A DNA stretch of 64,000 bases, taken from Paenibacillus sp. HGH0039. GTDB taxonomy: Bacteria > Bacillota > Bacilli > Paenibacillales > NBRC-103111. The notes beneath the pieces are model-generated. The model did not search any database. It was not told where the DNA came from and saw only the letters and a program-made list of their open reading frames with translations. The translations under genes and the position numbers were made by a program. Below are positions 35,866-46,469 of the stretch, piece after piece (the first letter of the stretch is position 1; each line of letters begins with the position of its first letter). The stretch spans positions 1,885,884 to 1,949,883 of the forward strand of contig NZ_KE150412.1 in NCBI RefSeq assembly GCF_000411255.1, read 5' to 3'.

Positions 35866-38238
35866 CTAATTGTCAAGGTGTGTTTCTCCTCTTTTTTCTA
35901 TAACAATCAAACAAGTGCTGTCCGGAAGCGGAACGGATGCGCCCTTCTCGTCCATAAAAACGACTTTGCCCGCAAGCGCGTCTGTATAACCTTCTTGCAG
36001 GAAGTGACGGAATTCCACAACAACGGCTTCCGGTCCCAGCACCTTTCCGATGAAATCGGCATAGTCAGAGGGCGTAAAGTAACCGAACTGCTCCTGCACT
36101 TCGTGAACGTAAGCTTCCTCCCCCCACGTGTACGTGTAGAGAAACTCCATGGCATCGTTCACCGGCATCACCACATCGCCGTTTTCCAAATACTCGACCT
36201 GTATCTGCCTGCCTGCAAAATCACCCGTATACCGCATCAGCCACTCTTTGTCGTCTTGGGCCAAAAAACGAATGCGCCGTTTCATCTCTGCGGGTTCCGT
36301 CATAATGCCGTCACGGATAATGATTCTCCCTCCTACGGCCAGCACATCGAAAGCGCTGCGCAGAGCGGCTGCCACCGTATCCCGGTTGAACCTTGAACCG
36401 TTCCATTCGATGTAAGAGTACAGTTCATGTAGGATGGAGGAGAAAATAACGGTTCCGACAGTGCCAGGATGCACGTAATCTTTCAAATTGAGCGCGTCAC
36501 CTTTCAGAACCTCCCAACGGTGTCCTTCAAGCTGTTTCTTGCGGTTTAACGCTTCAATGACATTCGTGGAGATGTCAATTCCGACCGGCTGCTTATCCGG
36601 CAGCCTCTGCTCGATCAGATCCAGCATAACTCCGCCGCCCGGCCCGATATCAAGCACCTTTTCCCCCGTAATGAACTCCAGCATTACGCTCTTGTAATCG
36701 GCGGTCCGGTTCATCGTCTCCAAATACTCTTCCTCGTTATGAAACCGGTCGTAGGCGTCACGTCTCAGTTCGAAAAGGTCGAACAAGAGCAATACCGCCT
36801 TCTCATAAAGAGGCGATTTCTCCGCTTCCATACAAAACTCAATGAGTTTTTCGGCGGCAGCGGAAAATTCGAAGGTGAAGAACACCGTGTCCGCAGCCGA
36901 CGGGCTGCGTTCTACCTTATAGGCCAGGTGCGGGTTCACCGGCGCCCCGCTCGACCCTATATGTTCAAAGGCAAGCTCACGAAGAAACTTTTCGATGATG
37001 CGTTTTTTATACACATTGATTTTCTTCACGCCCTTGTAATCGTAATACATGGCATTCATCAGCCGCTCGAAGCTGATATGATGGACGGGTTCATCCGTCA
37101 TAGTCGCTGCCGAGACGGTGTTTGCTCCCGTTTGCAACGCGAGCATAAATACCTTTACGACTTCTTCCAGGCTGAATTCCTGAAGCGCGGATTCCACATA
37201 CCACAGCGTTTTTCCCGCTAGAGGTTGCAGCGCTCTTTCGAGGGCGTATCCGGGGTATCGGAATTCATCGGCTTGCTTGGTCCGTGCGGCTTGTCCGGCT
37301 TCCTCATCTTGTCCGGCCTGTCTCATTGGCCCGTCATAGTCGTTTGCCCCCGCTTGCTCGGCTGATCCGGCTTGCCCGGTCTGCTCGGATTGCTTGACCT
37401 GCCCCGTCCCCCCGTCAAACGCTTCGCCGACAAATACTTGCCCGTTCGGCGGCATCCTTTCTCCCGCTTCGTCCACTCGGGCGCGTTCAATCGCCTCCAG
37501 CCTTTCCGCTACTTTCTCGTATTCGGCTTCGAAGTTCTCCCCCTGGCGGATGGAGCCGCTCCTCAGTTTACGCAGCCGCTCACGGACCGACCATGCTCCG
37601 GGTTGCTCTCCGATGGAGATATGCGACGCCAGCTCCTCCACTTCGCTTCGCACCGTGTTCCACAGTTCGGGCGAAACAGCGCCGATGATGCTGTGATTCA
37701 AAGGAAGCAGCAGGCTTTGAAGCTCTTCGGGAGTCAGAAGCCCCCGCTTGACGATCTCCGTCAAAGGTTCATTTCCTTCAAAGGGGACTTCGCCCCGTAT
37801 ATACTGGCCGATCAAGCCGTGCGTTGCGATCAAGCTACGGATCACGAGAAGCTTGTCCGTCCCCGTATCGCCCATTTCGTTAAATCGGTCAAAAAGCTGC
37901 GCGGCCCCTATATTATGAACAAACAAATTGATCCCGTCGGCCTGCCACTGCATCCGCTGGCGGACCGTTCCGCCTTTGGCCGTTTCGGACCAAACGAGCA
38001 CGGTTTCCAAAATTTCTTTCACCCAGAAAGAAAGCTTCAATCCGTCCAGAATGCGCAGAGTTCTTTCCACATAATCCAGTACGGGGTTCGCATCCGCCAA
38101 CTCATGAATGGAACGGATTCTTTCCAGATTGACGATCCGCTCTTCCGCCGAAACGAGAAAACGGAGCCAGGTATAAGCAGGAACCGGAGGTTCTGCGCCC
38201 CGACGGTATGCTTCGATCGCTTTTAGTGAAGTAAGCAT
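35866..38238 (-). CDS. Large SAM-dependent methyltransferase with unknown N-terminal region
   Basis: This 790-residue protein starts at ATG 38238 after GCGAGG. The C-terminal third is a class I methyltransferase: VLDIGPGGGVMLDLIEQRLP (motif I, 528-536 core), GIDISTNVIEAL (motif II), LKGDALNL and SSILHELYSY. The first ~500 residues are helical and match no family I recognise; they contain an Ala/Gly/Gln/Glu-rich linker at ~276-325. No signal or membrane segment is evident. The promoter region lies beyond 38238 and the gene is not in the NAD operon. The substrate is unknown. Confidence 0.75.
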   Translation of the reverse strand: MLTSLKAIEAYRRGAEPPVPAYTWLRFLVSAEERIVNLERIRSIHELADANPVLDYVERTLRILDGLKLSFWVKEILETVLVWSETAKGGTVRQRMQWQADGINLFVHNIGAAQLFDRFNEMGDTGTDKLLVIRSLIATHGLIGQYIRGEVPFEGNEPLTEIVKRGLLTPEELQSLLLPLNHSIIGAVSPELWNTVRSEVEELASHISIGEQPGAWSVRERLRKLRSGSIRQGENFEAEYEKVAERLEAIERARVDEAGERMPPNGQVFVGEAFDGGTGQVKQSEQTGQAGSAEQAGANDYDGPMRQAGQDEEAGQAARTKQADEFRYPGYALERALQPLAGKTLWYVESALQEFSLEEVVKVFMLALQTGANTVSAATMTDEPVHHISFERLMNAMYYDYKGVKKINVYKKRIIEKFLRELAFEHIGSSGAPVNPHLAYKVERSPSAADTVFFTFEFSAAAEKLIEFCMEAEKSPLYEKAVLLLFDLFELRRDAYDRFHNEEEYLETMNRTADYKSVMLEFITGEKVLDIGPGGGVMLDLIEQRLPDKQPVGIDISTNVIEALNRKKQLEGHRWEVLKGDALNLKDYVHPGTVGTVIFSSILHELYSYIEWNGSRFNRDTVAAALRSAFDVLAVGGRIIIRDGIMTEPAEMKRRIRFLAQDDKEWLMRYTGDFAGRQIQVEYLENGDVVMPVNDAMEFLYTYTWGEEAYVHEVQEQFGYFTPSDYADFIGKVLGPEAVVVEFRHFLQEGYTDALAGKVVFMDEKGASVPLPDSTCLIVIEKRGETHLDN

Positions 38239-38336
38239 GATTAGATCCTCGCTTCCTGTGAAAACAAGATAGTCGTTATAGCAATCATATGATGTTTAAC
38301 CCAAAGGGGAAAGATTTAATTCACCCGATGAATAAC

Positions 38337-38377
38337 AAAAAGACGGAAAGGAACTTCCGTCCCTTCCCGTCTTCTAT
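38337..38377 (-). terminator. Intrinsic terminator after rocA
   Basis: On the minus strand AAGACGGGAAGG pairs with CCTTTCCGTCTT and is followed by five T. It ends the proline operon. Confidence 0.83.
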
Positions 38378-38454
38378 AGTGAAAGCAGTCTTTCCTAAAG
38401 AGTCCTGTGGTCTTCGCGGTGCTTTCCGGTGCGCATAAGCTTTTCGTGACAGCC

Positions 38455-40026
<1,572 letters not shown>

Positions 40027-40057
40027 AATGGCACCTCTCCCTAATAAAAATGTATAT

Positions 40058-40972
40058 TTATTTAAAAAAGTTCTTCAAAACAAACCAGACGTTGGCCGGG
40101 CGCTCGGCAAGCCGCCTCATAAAATACCCGAACCAGTCGATTCCGTAAGGTACGTAAGCGCGCACCCGGTACCCTTCCGCAACCAGTTGCTTTTGAAGAT
40201 CCTCGCGGATTCCGTAAAGCATCTGGAACTCGAATTGATCCCCCGAAATCTTCATATCGCGGATAAAAGCTTTCATCTCGTTAATGACCGCTTCGTCGTG
40301 ACTGGCGATTGCGGCATAATTGCCGTTTAATAAGTGCTGTTTAATAATTTTTTTATAATTGTCATCCACGTCTTTCTTCTCGGGAAAAGCAACCTTCGGC
40401 GATTCCTTGTAGGCGCCTTTGACTAGACGCAGATTCGCGTGGATGCTGTTCAAATCGCGGATATCCTGCTCCGAGCGGTACAGGTATGCCTGAATAACGG
40501 TGCCGACATTATCGTATTCGTCGCGCAGCTCGTGCAGAATATCGAGCGTGATCTGGCAGTGCTCGTAATCCTCCATATCGATGCGGACGAAGTTCCCGTG
40601 CTTCTTGGCGCAGTCCAGAATCCGGCGCATGTTCTGCAGGCACAAATCCTTGCTGATATCCAGACCCAGCGAAGTCATTTTAAGCGAAAGGTTCGAGTTG
40701 ACACCGGACGCTGCAATCGCTTCCAAAGTCTTGATACACATCTCGGCCGATTCGTTGGCCTCTTCCTCGCTGAACACAAATTCGCCCAAATGATCCAGCG
40801 TAGCGAGACGGCCGTCGCTGTTCAGCCCGCGGACAGCTTCAATTGCCTGCTGAATGGATTCCCCCGCCACAAACCGGGCGGCTCCAAAGCGGAGGCCGAA
40901 CTTTTTGGCCATTTTGTTCGCCGAATGGCTTTTGCCCAGCGCTTGGAACATATTTCTCATGATGGCTTCCAT
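40058..40972 (-). CDS. putB: Proline dehydrogenase
   Basis: This 304-residue monofunctional PRODH starts at ATG 40972 after ATGGAGG; the upstream part of the frame runs through the promoter. The FAD-binding TIM barrel shows [55 protein letters not shown] and the substrate-binding [26 protein letters not shown] (Y..RR.AE.). It oxidises proline to P5C and passes electrons to the quinone pool. It is the first gene of the put operon. Confidence 0.94.
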   Translation of the reverse strand: MEAIMRNMFQALGKSHSANKMAKKFGLRFGAARFVAGESIQQAIEAVRGLNSDGRLATLDHLGEFVFSEEEANESAEMCIKTLEAIAASGVNSNLSLKMTSLGLDISKDLCLQNMRRILDCAKKHGNFVRIDMEDYEHCQITLDILHELRDEYDNVGTVIQAYLYRSEQDIRDLNSIHANLRLVKGAYKESPKVAFPEKKDVDDNYKKIIKQHLLNGNYAAIASHDEAVINEMKAFIRDMKISGDQFEFQMLYGIREDLQKQLVAEGYRVRAYVPYGIDWFGYFMRRLAERPANVWFVLKNFFK

Positions 40973-41005
40973 AAAGATGCCTCCATATTCCAAATTATTG
41001 AATAT

Positions 41006-41027
41006 TGTGTTCACAACAATGAACACA
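41006..41027. promoter_or_regulatory. Palindromic operator upstream of putB
   Basis: Perfect 8-bp arms TGTGTTCA/TGAACACA are separated by CAACAA, 33 bp before the putB start. It is the probable binding site of the put regulator. No -24/-12 (GG...GC) sigma-54 promoter was seen nearby. Confidence 0.65.
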
Positions 41028-41099
41028 TATGTTTAATATATGTCCAATAATACAATAATGTTCATCACTTGTATACACTTTCTTCTATTTTCAGCCAAT

Positions 41100-41137
41100 A
41101 AAAAAACACCTCTGAACAATTTCTTGTCCAAAGGTGC
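41100..41137 (-). terminator. Intrinsic terminator after the activator gene
   Basis: On the minus strand CACCTTTGGACA pairs with TGTTCAGAGGTG (two wobble pairs) and is followed by seven T. Confidence 0.8.
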
Positions 41138-41180
41138 GCATAAATTGTACTTGCTGTCCTTGTTACGCAGAGATCTGCCG

Positions 41181-42893
41181 CTACTCCGTGTGGATATCGT
41201 ACTCCCTCATTTTCTTGTAGAGGGTCCCGCGAGAAATGCCGAGCAGCTTGGCGGCCGCGCTTTTGTTGCCGTACGCCCTCCGCAAAGCTTCTTCGATCAG
41301 ATGGTCTTCTTGTTGAAAAGCCGAATGAGGCTTCGGCGCTCCCGTCTCCTCTCTGTCCGCGAAAAAACCGGCATGCTGCATCTTGGAGGAAAGGCCCGGA
41401 GGCAGGTGGACACCCGTAATCGTATCTCCTTCACAAAGAATGACGGCGCGCTCCATGACATTCCGCAGCTCCCGGATATTGCCGGGCCAGTCATGATTCA
41501 TAAGTACGTTCAGCACGTCCGGTTCAACCTTGGGAACGGGCTTGTGATAATGCTCCGTAAATTCCCGGATAAAAGCTTGCACCAGCTCGGGAATATCTTC
41601 TCTCCGCTCACGCAGGGGCGGGATTTCGATGCTCATCACGTTGAGCTGATAAAACAAATCCTCCAGAAAAAGCCCCTGCTCCATAAGCGGCTGCAGCGAA
41701 GTATGAGTCGTGGCGATAATTCTCGCATCCGTGCGGATACTTTCTTCCCCGCCTACACGTTGGAACGACTTGTCCCTTAAATAATGGGAAAGCTTGAGCT
41801 GGATATCCAAGGGTATCTCGCCCACTTCCTCCAGAAACAGAGTGCCGCCGTCGGCAAACTCCAGCTTCCCTTCCTTGCCCTGGTCTTCGCCGCTTGTAAA
41901 AGCGGCCCCCTGGTAGCCGAAAAGCTCCGTTTCGAGCAGACCGCCCGGAATGGCTCCGCAGTGCAGAGAAACGAAAGCGGCGTCTTTGCGCTCGCTGCTG
42001 TAATGAATGGCCTGGGCAAGCATCTCCTTGCCCGAGCCCGGTTCCCCGACAAGCAGCACAGGGGTGCTGAAACGGGCGAATTTGCGGGCGACTTCCAGGG
42101 AGCGTTTAATATCGTGGCCCATTCCGATAATGGACGAGAAAGGCTTGTCCTGCTCGATCCGCAGCGGAATGGCCGAATACAGTTCTTCGTTTAGACGCAC
42201 GATCCGCGTGATATCCTGTTCCGTGGCAATCCCGCCGATAATCTGATTGTTCTCCACGATTGGAGAAGCGCTGATCAGGACGTGGGTGTCCGGGGCGGGC
42301 TGGTGATAGACTTGGCGGATGGTCCGGCCTTCGTCCAATATTTGATGAAGCATGATCGATTCTTTCTCAAAATGCTCGCCGATCGTCCGTCCGATAATGT
42401 CCTGCTTGCCGATCCCGTACACTTGCTCCGCCGTCCGGTTCCAGTAAATAACGCGGCCCTCCCGGTCTACGGCCGTCACCGCGTCGTTGACGGTTTCCAC
42501 GAGGGTATCCAGATAGGAGACCAACTGCCTTTTCTCCTGCTGCAGACAGTTCATCATGGCTTCGGCCGTAACGATGCCCAGCTTCCTCGAATCCTCGCCG
42601 AGAACCAGAATAGGCTTCTGCCAGTCGGTCTGAAGCTCGCCCAGCCTGGACTTCGGACAAGCGGCCGAGCAGGGCCAGCCTGTACGGCGGACCCACTCAT
42701 CTATAGTCATATCCGGATGTAAAGCATCCAGAAATTTCGCTTCCTGATAGGAAATGATATAAGCTGCGCCGGGGGCCGTATCCACGATCACAAAACGGAC
42801 CTGTTCCAGCAGAGCCTTGGCTTGCGATACCGGGCATTCCCCCTCCAAAGCAAGGAAAGAGGTGTCCAACTGAAGGTGTTCAAGACCGAACAT
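41181..42893 (-). CDS. Sigma-54-type AAA+ activator, probable regulator of proline catabolism
   Basis: This 570-residue protein starts at ATG 42893 with AGAGG upstream. Order: N-terminal region with a CBS-like piece (~90-115), a PAS domain (~125-235; VNDAVTAVDREGRVIYWNRTAEQVYG), an AAA+ ATPase (~250-485; Walker A GEPGSGKE 283-290, LFLEE Walker B) and a Fis-type HTH (~540-567; NKSAAAKLLGISRGTLYKKMREY). It resembles RocR/PrdR-like proteins and is next to putB-rocA. Oddly the GAFTGA loop that contacts sigma-54 reads AAFTSG (330-335), so contact with sigma-54 may be altered or lost. Confidence 0.85.
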   Translation of the reverse strand: MFGLEHLQLDTSFLALEGECPVSQAKALLEQVRFVIVDTAPGAAYIISYQEAKFLDALHPDMTIDEWVRRTGWPCSAACPKSRLGELQTDWQKPILVLGEDSRKLGIVTAEAMMNCLQQEKRQLVSYLDTLVETVNDAVTAVDREGRVIYWNRTAEQVYGIGKQDIIGRTIGEHFEKESIMLHQILDEGRTIRQVYHQPAPDTHVLISASPIVENNQIIGGIATEQDITRIVRLNEELYSAIPLRIEQDKPFSSIIGMGHDIKRSLEVARKFARFSTPVLLVGEPGSGKEMLAQAIHYSSERKDAAFVSLHCGAIPGGLLETELFGYQGAAFTSGEDQGKEGKLEFADGGTLFLEEVGEIPLDIQLKLSHYLRDKSFQRVGGEESIRTDARIIATTHTSLQPLMEQGLFLEDLFYQLNVMSIEIPPLRERREDIPELVQAFIREFTEHYHKPVPKVEPDVLNVLMNHDWPGNIRELRNVMERAVILCEGDTITGVHLPPGLSSKMQHAGFFADREETGAPKPHSAFQQEDHLIEEALRRAYGNKSAAAKLLGISRGTLYKKMREYDIHTE

Positions 42894-42987
42894 GAATGTG
42901 TATCCTCTCGTTAATAATCTCTATTTAAAATTAACACAGTTATGTAACCAAATCCATCGGGTCCGGTTAATTTGGCTCTCTCCAAAA

Positions 42988-43025
42988 GGAAAAGACCCGC
43001 TCCTCCGGAGGAGGAAACAGGTCTC
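42988..43025 (-). terminator. Intrinsic terminator after the chemoreceptor gene
   Basis: On the minus strand AGACC...GGGTCT encloses the palindrome CTCCTCCGGAGGAG and is followed by TTTTCC. Confidence 0.75.
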
Positions 43026-43038
43026 ATTCTATATGAGG

Positions 43039-45042
43039 TCAGATTTTAAATTTGGAGAGGCTCTCCTGCAAACTTTGGGCCATCCGGCTCAAAGATTCGC
43101 TCGCGGAGGAAACTTCCTCCATAGAAGCAAGCTGCTGCTCGGATGCCGCGGAAATCATCTGGGCACTGTCCGACGAGCCTTGGGAGATTTGCAGCATTTC
43201 CATCATCGAAGCGCTCACTTCCTCGGAGCCGGCAGACATTTGTTCCGTTGCCGCGGAAACCTCGCGGATCTGATCCGATACGTTCTGAACGGCTGTGTAG
43301 ATATCTTGGAAAACAATCCCGGCAATATGGATGATTTCCGCACCCTTGCCGACTTCCGCAACGCCCCGGTCCATCGTCGTGATGGCATTATCCGTGGACG
43401 TGCGGATGTGCGCGATCAGCTCCGTAATATGCGCGGCCGATTTCGCGGACTGCTCCGCGAGCTTCTTCACCTCGCCCGCTACGACGGCAAAACCGCGCCC
43501 ATGCTCACCCGCTCTGGCCGCCTCAATGGAGGCGTTGAGCGAGAGCATCTGGGTCTGGCTAGCAATTTGCGTGATGACGTCGACAATGTCGCCGATTTGC
43601 CGCGAATGCTCGCCGAGCGTTTTAAGCTCCCCGGAGGTGACGGTTACGGAATCGCGAATAGAATCCATCTGCCGGACCGCCATCTGGATGGCGTTGTTCC
43701 CCTGCTTCGCCTCGGCGGCCGTCCGGTTGGTCGTATCGGCAACCGTCGACGAAGACTCCGCGATCCGCTGGATGCCTCCGGCCATCTCTTCCATCGCCTT
43801 CGAGCTCTGCTCGGCGCTCTGCACCTGCGTTTCCGAACCGCGAACGATTTCCTCGATCGACTGGCCCACGTGCTTGGATGCTTCGACCGATTCGGCCGAC
43901 GAAGCCGTCAGCTCTTCCGAGGAAGCGGCAACCTGCTCCGCCATGAGGCTCACGTCCCCGATGATCTCGCTCATCGATTCGAGCATCTTGTTCGTATTTT
44001 GGGCGATATCCCCGATCTCGTCTTTTGAAGTTACCTTCAAACGGGGAGTCAGGTCTCCTCCCGCAACTTTCTTCAGCACTTCCGAAAGATGCAGCATCGG
44101 CGCAACGGCCACCCTGCCGATCTGCCAAGAAATGAGCAGAACCAGGATGCACACGATCAGAATGATGATGGTAGTCGTCCGGGCGAATTTCTGGAGTGCC
44201 TCCAGAACCTCCGCGTCATTGGTCAGGACAATCATCTTCCAACCGGTAGCCGACACGGTATGATAGGAAGCTGTCCGGTCTATATTTTCCGCCGACTTGT
44301 AATCGACTTCGCCATCATTTTGCACCAGTACCTGTTCTTTGAATTTTTTCAGCTCGCTCGACTGCATCACCTCATCAAGCTTCTTCCCGATCCGCGCTTT
44401 ATCCGGATGAGTCAAATAGGTGCCCTCACCCGAGATCAGGTAACCGAAACCGCTCTCGCCCACCTTGACTCCTTCTATGAGCCTTTGAAGAATGTCAGGG
44501 TTAATGACCGCATGAATGGCGCCGAGGAACTCGCCTCCCTCTACGATCGGCACGGCGATGACGATAACCGGTTTTCCCGTTTTGGAATTGATAAGCATTT
44601 CGCTGACGACCGTTTTTTTTGTTTCGGCCATTTTCTTGAAATAATCGCGTTCCCCGACTTTCGACACGAGGCCTGCGGTGTTTGTACTGGTACCATCCTT
44701 CTCCACGTAGGCATAGTACTCGAATTCTTTGTCGATTTCTCCAACCGTCTTGAGCACGCTCAAAATTTGGGTTTTTTCCCCTTTAGCCATCTCGGGATGC
44801 TTCTTTATCATCTCTTCGACCAGCGATATTCTCTGGCGCATCCAGTAATCTACGCTATCGGCATTGGACTTCGCCAGGTTTGTCATGTTGTAGGCAATCT
44901 CGTTCTCCGTGTTGGTTTTCGCCATATTCAGAAGAACGACGGATGTCACGACCAGCGGCACAAGCGAAAGCAGCAGAAAAGCGGCGATCAGCTTTGTTTT
45001 CAGGGAATTTTTCAGCTTCATTTTCTTCCACACCTGATTCAT
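43039..45042 (-). CDS. Methyl-accepting chemotaxis protein (dCache-HAMP-MA)
   Basis: This 667-residue receptor starts at ATG 45042 after CAGGAGG. Membrane span 1 is at ~12-34, followed by an outer dCache sensor (~35-285; [45 protein letters not shown]), span 2 at ~290-312, a HAMP linker and the signalling domain. The conserved hairpin tip is seen in [40 protein letters not shown]. dCache receptors often bind amino acids, and the gene lies next to the proline genes, but the ligand is not known. A sigma-D-like promoter precedes it. Confidence 0.92.
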   Translation of the reverse strand: MNQVWKKMKLKNSLKTKLIAAFLLLSLVPLVVTSVVLLNMAKTNTENEIAYNMTNLAKSNADSVDYWMRQRISLVEEMIKKHPEMAKGEKTQILSVLKTVGEIDKEFEYYAYVEKDGTSTNTAGLVSKVGERDYFKKMAETKKTVVSEMLINSKTGKPVIVIAVPIVEGGEFLGAIHAVINPDILQRLIEGVKVGESGFGYLISGEGTYLTHPDKARIGKKLDEVMQSSELKKFKEQVLVQNDGEVDYKSAENIDRTASYHTVSATGWKMIVLTNDAEVLEALQKFARTTTIIILIVCILVLLISWQIGRVAVAPMLHLSEVLKKVAGGDLTPRLKVTSKDEIGDIAQNTNKMLESMSEIIGDVSLMAEQVAASSEELTASSAESVEASKHVGQSIEEIVRGSETQVQSAEQSSKAMEEMAGGIQRIAESSSTVADTTNRTAAEAKQGNNAIQMAVRQMDSIRDSVTVTSGELKTLGEHSRQIGDIVDVITQIASQTQMLSLNASIEAARAGEHGRGFAVVAGEVKKLAEQSAKSAAHITELIAHIRTSTDNAITTMDRGVAEVGKGAEIIHIAGIVFQDIYTAVQNVSDQIREVSAATEQMSAGSEEVSASMMEMLQISQGSSDSAQMISAASEQQLASMEEVSSASESLSRMAQSLQESLSKFKI

Positions 45043-45078
45043 CTGCTTTTCCTCCTGTTATATATGTCAGCTTATTAT

Positions 45079-45106
45079 TTATCGGAGGAAACCGGGAAAG
45101 AGTTGA
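45079..45106 (-). promoter_or_regulatory. Candidate sigma-D promoter for the chemoreceptor
   Basis: On the minus strand TCAA (45106-45103) is followed after 16 bases by TCCGATAA (45086-45079). This is close to the TAAA-N15-GCCGATAA motility/chemotaxis consensus. Confidence 0.45.
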
Positions 45107-45141
45107 GTTCATTTTTTGCACAAAAGAGAAGCCTGCTTATC

Positions 45142-45170
45142 TTGCCGGTCTAGTACCTGTGACCTATACT
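45142..45170 (+). promoter_or_regulatory. Promoter of the ComQ-like gene
   Basis: TTGCCG (45142-45147) and TATACT (45165-45170) are 17 bases apart, 31 bp before the start codon at 45202. Confidence 0.6.
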
Positions 45171-45201
45171 TGAAAAAGAACAAAAAAGAGGCAGGTGCCC
45201 C

Positions 45202-46143
45202 ATGAAGTGGTTTACGGACTATACAGAAGAACTGGAGCTTGTTTTCGAAGAGGCGGTGCGCAGGGTTGCCGCATTTCCCGCCCCGCTGCACACGGCCGGT
45301 CTGGACTATCTGGACAAGTTTCATCCCCTGAAAAAAGACAGCACGAAAAACTACATCTGCTATCTGCTGCCGTTCTGGCTGAGGGAACAGACCAAGCTCC
45401 CTTCCGATATGTACAGAACGCTTTCATTAGCCAATGTGTTCGTCATGCTTCATTTTTTCGTCCAGGACGATTTCATGGACACGGATACGGGAGCGGACGA
45501 GCGCCGGCTGATGCTGCCCCTCTCGAATCTGTTTCAAGCGGAATATTCCCGCCTCTACCGGGAGTGTTTTCCTGCGGATTCCCCGTTCTGGGCATACGCG
45601 GACGCCTACTTGCGGCAGTGGGCGGAATGCGTCGCCAAGGAGAACGAAGCGGATTATTTCCGCAAAGACCCGGTCCGCATCGCGTATAAAGCCGCTCCCG
45701 TTAAGCTGGCAAGTACGGGCGCCCTGCTGTTAAGCGGTCAGGAGGAGCTGATCGGGCCGTTCTCGCGGCAGACGGATCATACGCTGCTGGCCCTGCAAAT
45801 GGCCGATGACTGGGCCGACTGGCGGGAAGACCTGGAGACGGGCAGTTACAACTGCCTCCTCTCTCTGATCCGGGCGCGAAGAGGCTTGAAGCCGGAGGAG
45901 CCGCTTACGGAAGACAACGTCAAACAAGCCGTGTTCATTCACGGCTGCCTGCGCGATTATGCCGAGGCCGCATCGGCCTCCGCCGGTGCCCGGACCGGCT
46001 TGTTCCATGCCCCGCATATGGACGCCTTTCATCAATCCTTATTGGATGACCTCTTGGCGGAAGCTTCGCGGATTGACAAAGAAAGGGGACTTTTGGAACT
46101 AGGAGGATTTGCCTACTTGCTGTCAAAAAGAAACAAATTTTAA
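45202..46143 (+). CDS. ComQ-like isoprenoid-synthase-fold protein
   Basis: This 313-residue protein starts at ATG 45202 after GAGGCAGGTG. It is all-helical with two aspartate-rich motifs typical of class I isoprenoid enzymes: VQDDFMD (DDxxD at 89-93) and QMADDWADWREDLETG (DDxxD at 202-206), the latter like the second motif of polyprenyl diphosphate synthases. These would bind a prenyl diphosphate through Mg ions. It lacks the strong FARM region of chain-length synthases and stands next to a small peptide gene. ComQ, which prenylates Trp of the ComX pheromone, has the same fold, size and gene context. Terpene synthase is the main alternative. Confidence 0.75.
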   Translation: MKWFTDYTEELELVFEEAVRRVAAFPAPLHTAGLDYLDKFHPLKKDSTKNYICYLLPFWLREQTKLPSDMYRTLSLANVFVMLHFFVQDDFMDTDTGADERRLMLPLSNLFQAEYSRLYRECFPADSPFWAYADAYLRQWAECVAKENEADYFRKDPVRIAYKAAPVKLASTGALLLSGQEELIGPFSRQTDHTLLALQMADDWADWREDLETGSYNCLLSLIRARRGLKPEEPLTEDNVKQAVFIHGCLRDYAEAASASAGARTGLFHAPHMDAFHQSLLDDLLAEASRIDKERGLLELGGFAYLLSKRNKF

Positions 46144-46172
46144 TGACATTAGACCTAGACCCATGCTATACT
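46143..46172 (+). promoter_or_regulatory. Possible own promoter of the peptide gene
   Basis: ATGACA (46143-46148) and TATACT (46167-46172) are 18 bases apart in the 71-base gap between the ComQ-like gene and the peptide gene. Extra transcription of a small precursor is common. Confidence 0.45.
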
Positions 46173-46214
46173 CAGGGCGGAATATGATCCCTTTACTTTG
46201 AAAGGATGAGCCTT

Positions 46215-46454
46215 GTGTCAGCAGAAGAGATTTTGAAAAATCAGATCATTGAGAAAGCTTGGGCGGACCCCGAATTCAAGAAAGCGTTGATGAACGACCC
46301 TAGAGGAGCCCTAAAGCAAGCCTTTGACATCGAGCTGCCGGAATCGGCGGATGTAAAAGTTCTGGATGAAGCTCCGGGCCAATACTTTCTCGTGATTCCT
46401 CCGAATCCGGCTGAAGTACTCAGCGCCAAATCCGACGCGAACAGCGTCTGGTAA
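46215..46454 (+). CDS. NHLP-leader-type RiPP/pheromone precursor peptide ending in Trp
   Basis: This 79-residue peptide starts at GTG 46215, with GAAAGGATG eight bases upstream; an ATG at 46206 has its ribosome site too close. Its N-terminal ~62 residues (MSAEEILKNQIIEKAWADPE, then FKKALMNDPRGALKQAFDI and an LVIPP end) follow the nitrile-hydratase-alpha-like leader (NHLP) pattern of modified-peptide precursors. The tail NPAEVLSAKSDANSVW has no Cys and its last residue is Trp. It lies directly after the ComQ-like gene. The likely meaning is a prenylated (Trp) peptide signal or product. Core boundaries and modification are inference. Confidence 0.85.
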   Translation: MSAEEILKNQIIEKAWADPEFKKALMNDPRGALKQAFDIELPESADVKVLDEAPGQYFLVIPPNPAEVLSAKSDANSVW

Positions 46455-46469
46455 TCCCCTACAAAACGG

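Noticed and set aside
40973-41180. Sigma-54 (-24/-12) promoter before putB
   Set aside because: Expected because of the adjacent activator, but no GG-N10-GC element with the right flanks was found.
45202-46143. Reading of the ComQ-like gene as a primary polyprenyl diphosphate synthase
   Set aside because: The usual extended first Asp-rich region and chain-length context are not seen, and the adjacent small peptide gene fits a modification role better.
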